Assembly (NCBI RefSeq): GCF_000308495.1
Contig: NZ_BAFU01000015.1
Location: forward strand, 1 to 64,000
Length of the DNA: 64,000 bases
From: Nocardia brevicatena NBRC 12119
GTDB taxonomy: Bacteria > Actinomycetota > Actinomycetes > Mycobacteriales > Mycobacteriaceae
Direction of reading: 5' to 3'
Positions 45,201 to 54,600 of the stretch are shown here, in pieces. The notes beneath the pieces are model-generated. The model did no database searches and had not been told where the DNA came from. It saw only the letters and a list, made by a program, of their open reading frames with translations. Position 1 is the stretch's first letter. Each line of letters starts with the position of its first letter. The position numbers and the translations under genes are program-made.

Positions 45201-46894
45201 TTCTGGCGATCCGCCTGGTCAACCGGGCGCGCGCGGTCGGGTTGGCGATCAGCGCGAAGGATATCTTCGAATACCAGACGGTGCGCGCGTTGGCCGGGAT
45301 CGCGGTCCCGGTCTCGGACATGGTCGCGGCGGAGGACCCGTCCGCGGCGTACGGTGCGATGCCGGCCACGCCGATCATGGAACGGCTCGCCCGGTCGGGC
45401 ACGATCACCGACGGCTTCGCGCAGTACGCGGTGGTTCGGCTGCCCGCGGCGGTGACCGAACCGGTACTGCTCGCCGCGTTGCAGACGCTCATCGACCACC
45501 ATGACGCACTGCGTATGTGCGCCGAATGGACGTCGGGGGACGAATGGCGGGTGGAGATTCCGGAGCCGGGATGGGTGCGCGCGGAAGATCTGCTGCGCCG
45601 AGTCGTGTCCACCGGCAGCGCCGCGCAACGGGATATGGAGCGGCTCGCCACGCAGCGACGCCTGGTGCCGCGGGACGGCGTGATGGTGCAGGCCGTCCGA
45701 TTCGCGGGGACGGACGGCGATCTGCTGCTGCTGATGATCCATCACCTGGTCGTCGACAATGTCTCCTGGCGGATCCTGCTGCCCGATCTGGAACGGGCGA
45801 TCTCGGGAAGCCACCTCGACCCGGTGCCGACATCACTGCGTACCTGGTCGAAAAGGCTTGTACAGCAGGGGGTTTCGGAAGAGGAAGCGCGATGGTGGCG
45901 CAATGGTGTCGGGTCCGCGGCCACCACCATCGGTCGGCGTCGCCTGGATCCCGCCCGTGACCGTATGGCGGATGCCGTCGGGCTGACCGACCGGTTGGAC
46001 CCAAACCTGACCCACACGCTGCTCACTGCGGTGTCGAGCCGGTTCCGCACGGGTACCACCGAGATCCTGCTCACCGCGCTGTCGGTGGCCCTGGCGCGGT
46101 GGCGGGGCGCGGAGCCGGTGCTCGTCGATATCGAGGGGCACGGCCGCGATACCGTGCCGGATCTGGACACCTCCCGCACCGTCGGCTGGTTCACCGTGAT
46201 GTACCCGGTGGTGCTCGACGCCGCCGTCACGGACTGGGACGGGATGCTGTCCGGAGGGCCGGAGCTGGTGCACGCGGTGCGCGCGGTCGAAAAGCGGTTG
46301 CGTGCCGTGCCGAACCACGGAATCGGATACGGATTGCTGCGCCGCGCCGAGGCCGGTGCGGAGCTCGGCCCGGAAGCCCCCATCGGCTTCAACTACCTCG
46401 GCCGATTCGATGTGGGCGGCGCGTCGGCGGGACTCGAATCGTTCGGCAGCCCGACCGGCCCGGAGGCGGCCTGCGTGCACGAGCTGGACCTCATCGCCTA
46501 CGTGGACGGCGAGGGAGGGCTGCGCACCCACTGGACCTGGCCCGCCGACCTGTTCGACCGCGCGGCGGTCACCGAACTCACCGAGCTGTGGGCCGAGGTG
46601 TTGTCCGCCTTCGCCCGTCACCACAGCCGTCCCGGCGCGGGCGGATACACCCCGTCGGACTTCCCGCTGGTACGGATCGACCAAAGGCGATCGACCGGCT
46701 CGAACGGCACCACGGCGCGTTCACCGATCTGCTGCCCACCACGCCGATGCAGGCGGGAATGCTGTTCCACTCGCTCTACGAGACCACCTCCGATCCGTAC
46801 GCGGTGCAGATCCTGCTCACCCTGCGGGGCGACGTGGATTCGGACCGGCTGCGCTCCGCCGCGCGCACGGTGCTGCGCCGTCATCCGCAGCTGA
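42230..46894 (+). CDS. Nonribosomal peptide synthetase: C, A (threonine-like), PCP, E, start of C; frameshifted
   Basis: 1554 residues in frame, correct up to about 1485. Order: condensation (HHIVLDG ~126), A ([11 protein letters not shown] ~607, NMYGTTET ~747, YRSGD ~834), PCP (IGGDSILAI ~988), E (HHLVVDN ~1171, EGHGRD ~1302, FNYLGRF ~1388). The A code reads D-F-W-N-I-G-M-V-F-K, one residue from the classical threonine code. The E motif ends in Asn rather than Gly. After [12 protein letters not shown] the frame is lost; a missing A in the AAA at 46683-46685 restores it into the next fragment. Start ATG at 42230 follows GGAGG and matches the C-domain start. A separate C already ended the preceding protein, so two C domains are adjacent. 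Confidence 0.9.
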   Translation: MTIWPLTAGQQEIWLAHELDDTGARAIVGGYVHIHGRIDPGIFEQAARIVIAGSETLRVRIDGNVQTVEELPDWPLERARFRTVDEAERRLYAELNRPFDLGSAPLFEQRLLDVGDAGYLWSVKAHHIVLDGAAFVALLRRAAAVYTELGAGHEVAGGVFDRVEALVAEDNRYRESERFRADREFWSGRLADMPEAPMFAEGPVHPGPTTYLRHTGNLAVSAWRELRERGERWGAGWPALVLSAAAALLHADTGARTVGLGLTVPAKRSRTALGMTANVVPLRLDVDPADTVLALARAVRAESLTVLRHQRYRLADMLADVSAAGGERRIVGPVVNILPQQRNVMFGPYPATLHDMSAGRTDDFTVSVYEGLPRLRVAFDSTTARFREADLAAHHDRFLSALRALAQAPDELSVGRLQFDIAADEERPDSTVLSHGAKAPAGTAVTRRNSPEVASEDSEAQRTLVSWFAHSVRAHGSEPALTRGAETLTYAELDERSDMLARRIAAAGAGPGAFVAIALPRSTELVVAVVAVLKSGAAYVPVDPTNPTERIRAILDDCAPALVVTTSAVTLPAVAAPVLAVDEPREDVSAAPVRSPRPDDPAYVIYTSGSTGKPKGVLVSHANVVRLFTRTEEWFGFGPADVWTLFHSVAFDFSVWEIWGALLYGGRLVVVDADTARSPADFRELLAAEGVTVLNQTPSAFGMLVDADASRPASELAVRWVILGGEVIEPHRVAAWYERHPDRAVVNMYGTTETTVFTTGYVVDARTHANLIGRPIPDLRVSLLDAALRPVPAGVPGELYIAGPGVAGAYLRRRGLTAARFVADPAGPPGAVMYRSGDIARRVDGVLEYLGRADRQVKIRGFRIERGEVEAALRALPEVSAAAVLVDDTPRLVAYVVSELDTGVIRDRIAATLPAHALPSAVIAVPELPLTGNGKLDERRLLAIRPGGAGGEFDRPRTDLETRLHRLFAEALDRDDFGVDDRFFAIGGDSILAIRLVNRARAVGLAISAKDIFEYQTVRALAGIAVPVSDMVAAEDPSAAYGAMPATPIMERLARSGTITDGFAQYAVVRLPAAVTEPVLLAALQTLIDHHDALRMCAEWTSGDEWRVEIPEPGWVRAEDLLRRVVSTGSAAQRDMERLATQRRLVPRDGVMVQAVRFAGTDGDLLLLMIHHLVVDNVSWRILLPDLERAISGSHLDPVPTSLRTWSKRLVQQGVSEEEARWWRNGVGSAATTIGRRRLDPARDRMADAVGLTDRLDPNLTHTLLTAVSSRFRTGTTEILLTALSVALARWRGAEPVLVDIEGHGRDTVPDLDTSRTVGWFTVMYPVVLDAAVTDWDGMLSGGPELVHAVRAVEKRLRAVPNHGIGYGLLRRAEAGAELGPEAPIGFNYLGRFDVGGASAGLESFGSPTGPEAACVHELDLIAYVDGEGGLRTHWTWPADLFDRAAVTELTELWAEVLSAFARHHSRPGAGGYTPSDFPLVRIDQRRSTGSNGTTARSPICCPPRRCRRECCSTRSTRPPPIRTRCRSCSPCGATWIRTGCAPPRARCCAVIRS

Positions 46895-47307
46895 CCGGCG
46901 CTTTCGTGGTACGTGGAGTCGAACGGCCGATACTCATGCTGCCGGTCGACCTGCAGCTGCCGGTGCGCATGGTCGAGGCCGCCGGCCCCGCGGCGGACGA
47001 GACGGTGGAGCGGTTGGCCCGGGAGGATCTGCGGGCGCTCGATCCCGAGGTCGCCCCGGTCTTCCGGATCGCTCTCGTCCACACCGGGCCGCGGCAGTGG
47101 CGGCTCGTGTTCTCGTTCCACCATGCGCTGCTCGACGGGTGGTCGACCGCCCTCTTCCTGCGTGAGCTGTTCCAGAGCTATCACGGGGTCGAACTCGAAC
47201 CCGCGCCGTCGTATCGGACCGTGCTCGAACGATTCGCGGCCGAGAACCACGAGGAGGCGCGTCGGGCATGGCCGAGGAGCTTCGTGGCATCGAACCCACC
47301 CGGATAG
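46684..47307 (+). pseudogene. NRPS C-domain middle segment between two frameshifts
   Basis: This frame encodes the N-terminal half of a condensation domain ([29 protein letters not shown]) and belongs between the preceding gene and the following one. It begins where the first gene loses frame and ends in AWPRSFVASNPPG after losing its own frame near 47270, where one G is missing from TGGCC. With both corrections, 42230-51152 is a single NRPS gene of about 2970 codons. Confidence 0.85.
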
Positions 47308-50300
47308 GCCGCGCGGGGACGGACGGCCCGGCCGAGCTGCACACGTTCTCGCTCGACCCCGCGGTGTCCGCGGCGCTCGCCGAAACGGCGGCGGCGCACG
47401 GGTTGACGCTCAATTCCCTGGTGCAGGCGGTCTGGGCGCCGGCGCTCGGGCACCTCACCGGCAGCGGTGAGGTGGTGTTCGGGGTGACCGTCGCGGGGCG
47501 CGACACCGGTATCGACACCGAACAACTGGTCGGGATGCTCATGAACACGGTTCCGCTGCGGGTCCGGGTGGATCAGGGGATATCGGCGGTCGAACTGGCC
47601 ACGCGCATACAGTCCCGGCGATCGACGCTGCTCGAACACGATCACCTCGGACTCGGCGATATCCTCGCCGCCGCCGGGGAGGTCGGCGAACTGTTCGATA
47701 CGGCGCTGATCTTCGAGAACTTTCCGCTCGATATGGCGGCCTTCGCCGATCCGGCAGCCGAGTTGTCGGTGGTCGCTGCCGAGTATCGCGACCGCACCCA
47801 CTATCCGCTGGCGGTCACCGTGTTCCCCGGGCCGGTGCTGAGTTTCCGCTTGGGTATCCGCCCGGGACAGCCGAACCGGTTCGGGACGGTCGACGACATA
47901 TGGTCGGTGATATCCGGCCTGTGCGCTGCCGTCGCGAACCGGCCGCACGACCCGGTGGGGCGGATTCGGCTGCCGGCGCCGGAGGTGCTCGGGTGGGGTT
48001 CGGGCGCGTCCGTGGAGATCGCGGACCGAACGGTGGTCGAGGTTTTCGAGGCGACAGCGGCCGAGTACGGTGCGCGGACCGCGCTGTGGTGCGCGGGAAC
48101 CGTGCTCACCTACGGCGAATTGAACGCCCGCGCCAACCGTCTGGCCCGGCGACTGGCCCACCGGGGGGTAGGCGCCGACACCCCGGTCGGGATCGCGCTG
48201 CCGCGCTCACCCGAACTGGTGGTCGCCTTCCTCGCGGTATTGAAACTGGGCGCGGTATGCCTGCCCATCCACGACGGTTACCCACCCGAACGTGTCGAAT
48301 GGCTGCTGCGCCATACCGGAGCCGCGCTGATCCTGCGCGATCTCGGCGCGGACGAGAGCGCCGCGGCGGGGCTGCCCGAGACGAACCTCGGGACGGTCGT
48401 GGCCCCCGACGCGCCGGCCTGGCTGATGTTCACCTCGGGATCGACCGGGGCCCCCAAGGGGGTGCGGATCACGCACCGGAACATCGTGGCCCGCGCACTC
48501 GACCGGATCGGTCGCGGCGACGAACATCGGCGTCTGCTCCTGCACTCCCCCTACACCTGGGACATGGTCGTCTACGAACTGTGGATGCCGCTGTTGACCG
48601 GACGCAGCGTGGCGATCGCACCGCCCGGCCCCTTGGCCGCGGACGACTACCGCAACGTGCTCGACCGCGGTTCGGTCACCTCGCTCCTGGTCTCGGCCGG
48701 GCTGTTCCAGGTGCTCGCCGAGGCCATTCCCGCGGACCTGGCCCGCGTGGAACATATCGCGACCACCGGTGATGTGCCGGCGCCGGCGGCGGTCGCCCGG
48801 GTCCGCGCCGCCCGCCCGGAGGTGGCGGTGACGAACCTGTACGGCCCGGTGGAGGCCACCGCGTTCGCGCTCGCGCACCGGATTCCGCACGAACCCGTCG
48901 ACGACCGGCCGGTGCCGATCGGAGTCCCGGTCGACAACACCGGGGTAGCCGTGTTCGATACCGCACTGCGGCCGGTTCCGGTCGAGGTGGCGGGGGAGCT
49001 ATACCTGTCCGGGGCGGGGGTGGCGGGTGGCTATCTGCGGCAACCCGGGCTCAGCGCGGCGCGGTTCGTCGCGGACCCGCACGGCCGGCCCGGCGCCCTG
49101 ATGTACCGCACCGGGGATCTCGGCCGCTGGGACCGGGACGGTCGGCTGCATTTCCTCGGACGGGTCGACCGGCAGCAGAAGATCAACGGTTTCCGGGTCG
49201 AGCCGGGCGAGGTGGAGGCCGCCATTCGGCGTGAAGCCGGTATCGCCGCGGCCGTTGTCACGGCACGGCAGGCGAAAACCGGGAAATCGCTGGTCGCGTA
49301 TGTGGTGGGGCGGGACCGGCCGGTCGATCCGGTCGGATTGCGCGCCCGGTTGGCCGAGACGCTGCCGTCCTACCTGGTACCGGCCGTGGTCGTGCCGCTC
49401 GACGAGCTGCCGCTCACCTCGAACGGGAAGATCGATATCGCGGCCCTGCCACGCCCGGAACACACGTCGTCGGGTGCGGCGGGAACGCAGCGGCAACAGA
49501 TCCTGGCGAGCGTTGTCGCCGGTGTGCTCGGTGTCGACGAGATCGGGGTGGACGACGATTTCTTCGCCCTGGGTGGTAACTCGCTTTCGGCGATCCGGTT
49601 GGTCGACGCGGTGAACACCACCTTCGAGGCCGGGATAACGCTGCGCGATCTGTTCGAGACCCCCACCGTGGCCGGTCTGGACCAGCGGCTCGACACGGCC
49701 GATCCGGCTCGCCGCCGGCCGGCGCTCGTCCCGCGCCGGCATACCGGGCCGGTTCCGCTGACGCCCGCGCAGCAGCGGCTGTGGACCCTCAACTACCTGG
49801 CCGGCGGGCAGGCGGAGTATCTGATGTCGCAGGCCGTCGAGATCGACGGCCGGTTGGATGTGGGGGCGCTGCGCGCGGCCGTCACGGACGTGATCGCGCG
49901 ACACGAGATCTTGCGGACCGTACTGCCCTACGCCGGCAACGCGCCGGTGCCCGCCCCGACAGCCGAGGGCGGCGAAACCGGGGCGGAAGCGTTCGGGATG
50001 GACACCTGTTTCCGTGTGGACGACTGCGCCGCGGAGAATCTCGACGCGGTACTCACCGCCGAACTCGGCCGCGGTTTCGACGTCCGGGCCCAGCCGCCGT
50101 TGCGCACCAGGCTGTTCCGGCTCACCGAGACGCGATATGTGTTCCTGTTCGTCCTGCGCCACATCGCCGGCGACGTCGAATCCCTGGTGCGGTTGTCGCA
50201 CGAACTCGTCCTCGCCTATACGGCCCGCACCGCCGGCCGGGCACCGGAATGGCCCTCGCCCGCCGTGCAATTCGCCGACTACACCCTGTGGCTGCGGGAG

Positions 50301-51152
50301 CTGATGGGCGAGGAATCGGATCCAGCGGCCCGCGCCGCGGCCCAGGCACGCTACTGGCTGACCGAACTCGCCGGGCTGCCCGGATCGCCGGTACTGCCCA
50401 CCGACCACCCCCGAACGGAACGAGTCGACAATCGCGCCGGGGCGGTGCCGCTGTCGCTCGACGCGGACTCCCATCGGGCGATCGCGCGGACTGCCCGGGA
50501 GTGCTCGGCCAGCACCTATCTGATCCTGCACACCGCTCTCGTCTGCGTCCTGGCCGAATTCGGCGCGGGCCACGATATCCCGGTCGGTGTCGCGGTGAGC
50601 GGTCGCGACACCGACGCACTCGACCAGTTGGTCGGTTGCGCCGTGCACACCGTGGTGCTGCGGGCGAACACCTCCGGCAGACCCACCTACCGGCAGCTGG
50701 TGGGACAGCTGCGCGACCGGCTACTCGGCGCCACCGAGCACAAGGAATTCCCCTTCGACCGACTGGTGGCCCTGGTGAACCCGCCGCGTTCGCGCCACCA
50801 CTATCCGCTGTTCCAGGTCGCGACCACGTTCTACCGCGATATCGTGGCGGACCGCCCCTTCGGCGACGCGACGGCCCGCCTGCTGCCGCTGCCGCCGCAA
50901 CGTACGGAGTTCGACCTGCTGCTCCAACTGCGTGACGGATACATCCCCGGCCAGGGGCCGGCCGGTATCGGCGGCGAGCTGATCTACGCGGCGGAACTGT
51001 TCGAGCGGTCGACGATCGAGAAGTTCGCCGACCGGATGTGGGAGACGCTGGCGACGATATGCGCCGATATCGACGCCCCGATCCTCACGTCCGGCTCGGA
51101 CGGCGCGGTGCCCGTGCCGGTGCCCGACGGTGCCCTCAGCGAACGCCCATAG
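47268..51152 (+). CDS. Nonribosomal peptide synthetase, 3' part: C (second half), A, PCP, terminal C
   Basis: 1294 residues; the ATG lies within a condensation domain and is not a natural start. After the C-domain second half (GVTVAGRDTGIDTEQLVG) come A (FTSGSTGAPKG ~387, NLYGPVEAT ~523, YRTGDLG ~612), PCP (LGGNSLSAI ~768) and a last condensation-like domain (~820-1270). The A code, as I read it, is D-M-Y-L-A-T-L-A-F-K, unassigned. The terminal C domain has RHIAGDV in place of HHxxxDG: the second His and the Asp remain. No thioesterase or reductase follows, so release may be by this domain, by a separate enzyme, or not at all. Confidence 0.9.
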   Translation: MAEELRGIEPTRIGRAGTDGPAELHTFSLDPAVSAALAETAAAHGLTLNSLVQAVWAPALGHLTGSGEVVFGVTVAGRDTGIDTEQLVGMLMNTVPLRVRVDQGISAVELATRIQSRRSTLLEHDHLGLGDILAAAGEVGELFDTALIFENFPLDMAAFADPAAELSVVAAEYRDRTHYPLAVTVFPGPVLSFRLGIRPGQPNRFGTVDDIWSVISGLCAAVANRPHDPVGRIRLPAPEVLGWGSGASVEIADRTVVEVFEATAAEYGARTALWCAGTVLTYGELNARANRLARRLAHRGVGADTPVGIALPRSPELVVAFLAVLKLGAVCLPIHDGYPPERVEWLLRHTGAALILRDLGADESAAAGLPETNLGTVVAPDAPAWLMFTSGSTGAPKGVRITHRNIVARALDRIGRGDEHRRLLLHSPYTWDMVVYELWMPLLTGRSVAIAPPGPLAADDYRNVLDRGSVTSLLVSAGLFQVLAEAIPADLARVEHIATTGDVPAPAAVARVRAARPEVAVTNLYGPVEATAFALAHRIPHEPVDDRPVPIGVPVDNTGVAVFDTALRPVPVEVAGELYLSGAGVAGGYLRQPGLSAARFVADPHGRPGALMYRTGDLGRWDRDGRLHFLGRVDRQQKINGFRVEPGEVEAAIRREAGIAAAVVTARQAKTGKSLVAYVVGRDRPVDPVGLRARLAETLPSYLVPAVVVPLDELPLTSNGKIDIAALPRPEHTSSGAAGTQRQQILASVVAGVLGVDEIGVDDDFFALGGNSLSAIRLVDAVNTTFEAGITLRDLFETPTVAGLDQRLDTADPARRRPALVPRRHTGPVPLTPAQQRLWTLNYLAGGQAEYLMSQAVEIDGRLDVGALRAAVTDVIARHEILRTVLPYAGNAPVPAPTAEGGETGAEAFGMDTCFRVDDCAAENLDAVLTAELGRGFDVRAQPPLRTRLFRLTETRYVFLFVLRHIAGDVESLVRLSHELVLAYTARTAGRAPEWPSPAVQFADYTLWLRELMGEESDPAARAAAQARYWLTELAGLPGSPVLPTDHPRTERVDNRAGAVPLSLDADSHRAIARTARECSASTYLILHTALVCVLAEFGAGHDIPVGVAVSGRDTDALDQLVGCAVHTVVLRANTSGRPTYRQLVGQLRDRLLGATEHKEFPFDRLVALVNPPRSRHHYPLFQVATTFYRDIVADRPFGDATARLLPLPPQRTEFDLLLQLRDGYIPGQGPAGIGGELIYAAELFERSTIEKFADRMWETLATICADIDAPILTSGSDGAVPVPVPDGALSERP

Positions 51153-51393
51153 CCCGGTCGAGGTCGGCGACGGTGGTGGCGGCCCAGTCCGCGACGGTGG
51201 AGGTGTAGCCGTCCACACCCGAGGCGGTGACGTCGCGAGCGGTCATCGTCCAGGTGGTCGGCCGGCGCGCGTCGACGTGGGTGCGGTCGCCGGCCGGCGC
51301 CTTGCGCCCGACCTTCGTACCGCGGATGTGCCGGCGCATCTCCTCACGCAGGTCCCGGATCGGCTCGGCATGCTCGAACCCCGGGACCACCAC
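51136..51393 (-). CDS. Small hypothetical protein, possibly a gene remnant
   Basis: 85 residues from a GTG; overlaps the last 17 bases of the NRPS on the opposite strand. It has a charged helix (EPIRDLREEMRRHIRGTKVG) and a Thr/Ala-rich end (GYTSTVADWAATTVADLDRA). I do not recognise a family. No clear ribosome-binding site. It may be the C-terminal remnant of a gene cut at the cluster boundary, or not be expressed. Confidence 0.35.
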   Translation of the reverse strand: MVVPGFEHAEPIRDLREEMRRHIRGTKVGRKAPAGDRTHVDARRPTTWTMTARDVTASGVDGYTSTVADWAATTVADLDRAMGVR

Positions 51394-51440
51394 GGCGGTA
51401 GAAGAATGCCGAAGCGGCGAGGGGAAATGATTACACGGCG

Positions 51441-52028
51441 TTATGTCGTATACGGGTCGATGCCGAGACTGTGCGAAAGTGTTCCGAGGCGACTGCCGAT
51501 CGCGTCGCGGTGGGCTCGACGAACAAGCGCGGCAACGGAATCGAGTACCACTCGGTCCATTCGTGTGCGCTGTGGGTCGACCATCTCGGCCTCGGAGAAT
51601 GCCCGTACCGCGTCCGCGTCGTTACCGGTGCTCGTCAGTGAGTGTCCGAAGTCGATCCAGAAGTAGACGACGCGATTCGGAGCACGTACCGGTCTCGGGT
51701 CGACGGAGCGGGCCACGTTGACGGCCTCTTCACTGTCACCGAGCTCGGCGGCAATCGATACATGCCATATGGACGCGCTGGTCGGTCCGAACCACAGCAG
51801 GCCAAAACCGCCGTCATCGGTTTCACCGAGTGTCCGTGCCTCCGAATACGCCTCGTTCAGCAGATCGAACGCGCTGCTCGACTGTCCGGCCACCGCGTGG
51901 GCGATCGCGCCCCGGCACAGCAGGTTCCCGTAGGCCTGTCGGACCCGTACATCCCGGGTCCAGGGCTGCATTTCGGCCGCTGTTCGCGTGGCCAGCCGTG
52001 CGGCCAGAGCGGCATTTTCCGGCGGCAT
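51441..52028 (-). pseudogene. Truncated regulator, TPR-like C-terminal domain only
   Basis: 195 residues from ATG 52028. Helical repeats (RVRQAYGNLLCRGAIAHAVA, SSAFDLLNEAYSEARTLGE, SEEAVNVARSVDP, ADAVRAFSEAEMVDP) and a C-terminal ALVRRAHRDAIGSRLGTLSH resemble the sensor half of XRE-type regulators with tetratricopeptide-like domains of about 400 residues. The frame extends only 20 codons further, to a TAG at 52089-52091, and no HTH is found there. So the DNA-binding half is gone. It could still be translated as a small TPR protein. Confidence 0.6.
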
Positions 52029-52215
52029 CGCGTTGAGCAGAGATATCTCCGCCAGAACCTTCTGACTGATCCCACCCCGACGCCTCCGCTAGTACCGGAT
52101 GCGCTCTCCGGTCGTTTGCATTCTCCGAGCGTAGGTCGTTCTGGAAGTACGCACCAGACCGCTGTAGCGGAACGCAGTGGAGCGCTGGGATTACCGATAC
52201 CCCGGTCGGGAACAG

Positions 52216-53085
52216 CTAACCGGACGCCTGCATATCGGCCACGATCGCCGCGACCCGGTCACTGGCCTGGGTGGCCCACTCCGGGTGGGTGGTGACGTAG
52301 AGGCGATCCGCTTCCACGGCCGACAGGATGATTTCCGCGGCCCGGGCGGCGGGCATGATCTCGTCCGCCAACCGGGTGACGGCGCCGAGGGCGGGCGCGA
52401 ACCGCTCCCACTGTTCGGGGGTCAGCGAGCCGAACCATCCTTCGCCGGGCTGCGGTGGGATGGAATCGCCTTCTCCGAGCATGGATCCGACCCCGTCGGT
52501 GAGCCCGCGCAGCATCCGGGTGTCGACCGGCCCCGGGCACACCACCGTGACACCGATCCCGGGCGACAGTATGCCCAGTTCGCCGTGGAGTGCCTCCGTC
52601 AGGGAGACCACGGCGTGTTTGCTCGCGGTGTAGGGCGCGTTGAACAGGCCGATGGAGACGCCCGCCAAGGACGAGGTGTTGACGATATGGCCTTGTCCCG
52701 CCGCGATCAGGTGTGGGACGAAAGCGCGTATCCCGTTGACGACGCCCTGCACATTGACCGACCAGACCCGTTGCCAGTCGTCGGGTTCCACCAGCCAGAT
52801 CGGTCCCCCCACCCCCATGCCGGCATTGTTGAACACCAGGTCGACCCGGCCGAAGTGCCGCAGGGTGGTGTCGGCCAACCGTTGCACCTGTGTCGGATCG
52901 GCGACATCGGTCGGTACCGCCAGGGTGTCGGACCCGAGTTCGGCGGCGGTTTTCGCCACCGCGTCGCTGTCGATATCGGCGAGCGCCACTCGTATCCCGC
53001 GGGCGCACAGTGCCTGCGCCACCGCGCGTCCGATTCCGTTGGCGGCGCCGGTCACGACCGCGACCTGTCCGGCTTGCAGTTTCAT
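52216..53085 (-). CDS. Short-chain dehydrogenase/reductase
   Basis: 289 residues. Classical SDR motifs: VVTGAANGIGRAVAQALCAR, FNNAGMGVGG, and Ser-Tyr-Lys in IVNTSSLAGVSIGLFNAPYTASK. Asp at the end of the second strand (VALADIDSD) favours NAD(H). The start ATG overlaps the stop of the upstream TetR gene (ATGA), so both are co-transcribed and probably autoregulated. Substrate unknown; this subgroup acts on alcohols of fatty or alicyclic compounds. Confidence 0.9.
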   Translation of the reverse strand: MKLQAGQVAVVTGAANGIGRAVAQALCARGIRVALADIDSDAVAKTAAELGSDTLAVPTDVADPTQVQRLADTTLRHFGRVDLVFNNAGMGVGGPIWLVEPDDWQRVWSVNVQGVVNGIRAFVPHLIAAGQGHIVNTSSLAGVSIGLFNAPYTASKHAVVSLTEALHGELGILSPGIGVTVVCPGPVDTRMLRGLTDGVGSMLGEGDSIPPQPGEGWFGSLTPEQWERFAPALGAVTRLADEIMPAARAAEIILSAVEADRLYVTTHPEWATQASDRVAAIVADMQASG

Positions 53086-53762
53086 TTCGTTTCCCTCCGT
53101 TGACGGTCGGTCGAGGTTTCCGCGGAATCCCGGGCGTTTCGCGCGCCTTCGGGAGCGGTCGCACGGTCGAACAAGGCGACCAGTTCGGCCGCGTAGAACT
53201 CCACATCCCCCACTTGGCCTTCGGCGTATCGGATCGCGATGGTGTCGATGGCCGCACGCAGCGCGACCGCCATCACATGGGGGTCGAAATCGCCGAACGC
53301 GCCGGTGACCTGGCCTTCGCGCAGGCCCTGTTCGAGTGGGGGGAGTGGTGAGTCCGCGCCGGCGTCGTCCAGGAAGGGTTCCCCGAGCGCCGCCCGTGCA
53401 TTGCTGTTGAGTTCGATCAGGGCCCGCAGGACGCCCGTCCGCTCCCGCATGAACTCCATGTTCGCGGTGATATACGCGGCCAACTGCTCCCGGTGGCCGG
53501 GCGCGGCCAGAATGCGCGGCAGGATGAATTCCGTGGCGGCGTCTTTCGCCGCCACCACGACGGCCCGCATCAACTCTTCCTTACCGCTGAAGTGGTAGGA
53601 GATCAGCCTCGTGCTGCTGAGGCCGGCATGCTTCGCGATCTTCGCGAACGATGTCTGTGCGTACCCGACCTCGGCCAGCACCTCGATCGTGGCGGTCACG
53701 ATCTGCCGGCGCCGCTCCGCGGCGGCCGGAGACAGTGGCGCGGACCCACTTGTTACTTGCAC
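53082..53762 (-). CDS. TetR-family transcriptional regulator
   Basis: 226 residues. HTH: RRRQIVTATIEVLAEVGYAQ, TSFAKIAKHAGLSSTRLISY, HFSGKEELMRAVV. The start GTG at 53762 lies within the 40-bp palindrome, which would make the message leaderless or the operator partly coding. The frame stays open upstream into the AhpD-like gene with no stop, so a long fusion is formally possible; the intervening ~100 residues look non-conserved. Co-transcribed with the SDR gene. Confidence 0.88.
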   Translation of the reverse strand: MQVTSGSAPLSPAAAERRRQIVTATIEVLAEVGYAQTSFAKIAKHAGLSSTRLISYHFSGKEELMRAVVVAAKDAATEFILPRILAAPGHREQLAAYITANMEFMRERTGVLRALIELNSNARAALGEPFLDDAGADSPLPPLEQGLREGQVTGAFGDFDPHVMAVALRAAIDTIAIRYAEGQVGDVEFYAAELVALFDRATAPEGARNARDSAETSTDRQRRETK

Positions 53763-53790
53763 GAGTAAGAAATTACTCGTGCAAGTAACA
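53751..53790. promoter_or_regulatory. 40-bp perfect palindrome, likely TetR tandem operator
   Basis: TGTTACTTGCACGAGTAA (53751-53768), spacer GAAA, and its exact reverse complement (53773-53790). Each 18-bp arm is itself near-palindromic (TTACT-TGCACG-AGTAA), so the element looks like two TetR sites back to back over the start of the TetR gene. Confidence 0.75.
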
Positions 53791-54062
53791 GTCTGCAAGG
53801 GGCTACCGCTACATTCCGGGGCACGCTCTGGGATGGCAGGCGGTGCGGCGACGGAGGCATCACCCCACTCGTCTCCGGCTTCGCCGACCGGTACCTGCGA
53901 TGGCTCGAGCCCCCACAGCGGAGCCGGTCGGAGGGGAACCGGCCGCACCGCGGATCGTGAGTATTCGTCGGACCGCTCGCCGAGCGGTTCGTCGTGTTCG
54001 GCGAGCAGTCCGGCGTGATCGAGGCGCCGGTGGTGGCCGAGCCACCGGGACGAGACCGGTGA
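53791..54062. other. Open but non-conserved stretch between AhpD-like and TetR coding regions
   Basis: 272 bases. On the reverse strand the AhpD-like frame continues through it into the TetR frame without a stop. The translated stretch (for example GHHRRLDHAGLLAEHDEPLG) resembles neither family. No separate gene is supported. It may be spacer that lost a stop codon, or the seam of a deletion. Confidence 0.4.
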
Positions 54063-54560
54063 CCACCGTTCCGCGGGCGGGCGCCCGGGCAGCGGCTTAC
54101 CGATGACGGCCGGCGGGAGGATGAAGTTCACCTGGCCGATCACCATCGCGAGGGTCGCCATGGCCTTGTCGTCGTAGTGTTCGGCGGCGCGGGCGTAGAG
54201 CTCGTCGGGCACCCGCTCGCCGTGCGGCGCAGGTCGGAGGACCGCTTCCGCCAGCGCGAGCGCCGCACGCTCGGCTTCGGTGAAGTAGGGGCTGTCCTGC
54301 CACGTCGCCACCGCGGTGATCCGCTCCTCGCTTTCCCCGTCCGCGCGCAGGTTGCCCGAGTGCAGGACAACGAGGTAGGTACTGCCGACGATCTGGCCCG
54401 CACGCAGCTGGACCAGGCCGATCGTGGTGCGCGGGACCGAGCCGTTGCCGGTGGCCTCGAAGAGTGCCGCGCCGACCTTGCCGAGCTCCGGGACGAGCTG
54501 CTGCGGATTGGGCAGGCGGGAACCGGTCGAGGCCTGCGAGGCGGTCGAACAAGCTTGCAT
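54063..54560 (-). CDS. AhpD/carboxymuconolactone decarboxylase-like protein lacking the CxxC pair
   Basis: About 166 conserved residues from ATG 54560 (preceded by GAGAGG). Family features: LPNPQQLVPELGKVGAALFE, RTTIGLVQLRAGQI, DSPYFTEAERAALALAEAVL, and MVIGQVNFILPPAVIGKPLP. In most members ELRxSQINGCAYC provides two redox Cys; here the segment is QLRAGQIVGSTYLVVLHSGN, with neither Cys. AhpD-type peroxidase chemistry is therefore unlikely. No stop codon follows the conserved part; the frame runs on to 53082. It is 40 bases downstream of a DoxX-like gene, a common partner. Confidence 0.78.
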
Positions 54561-54600
54561 GGCTGTGGTTTTCCTCTCTTCGGGTGTGATGTCCCTGAGA

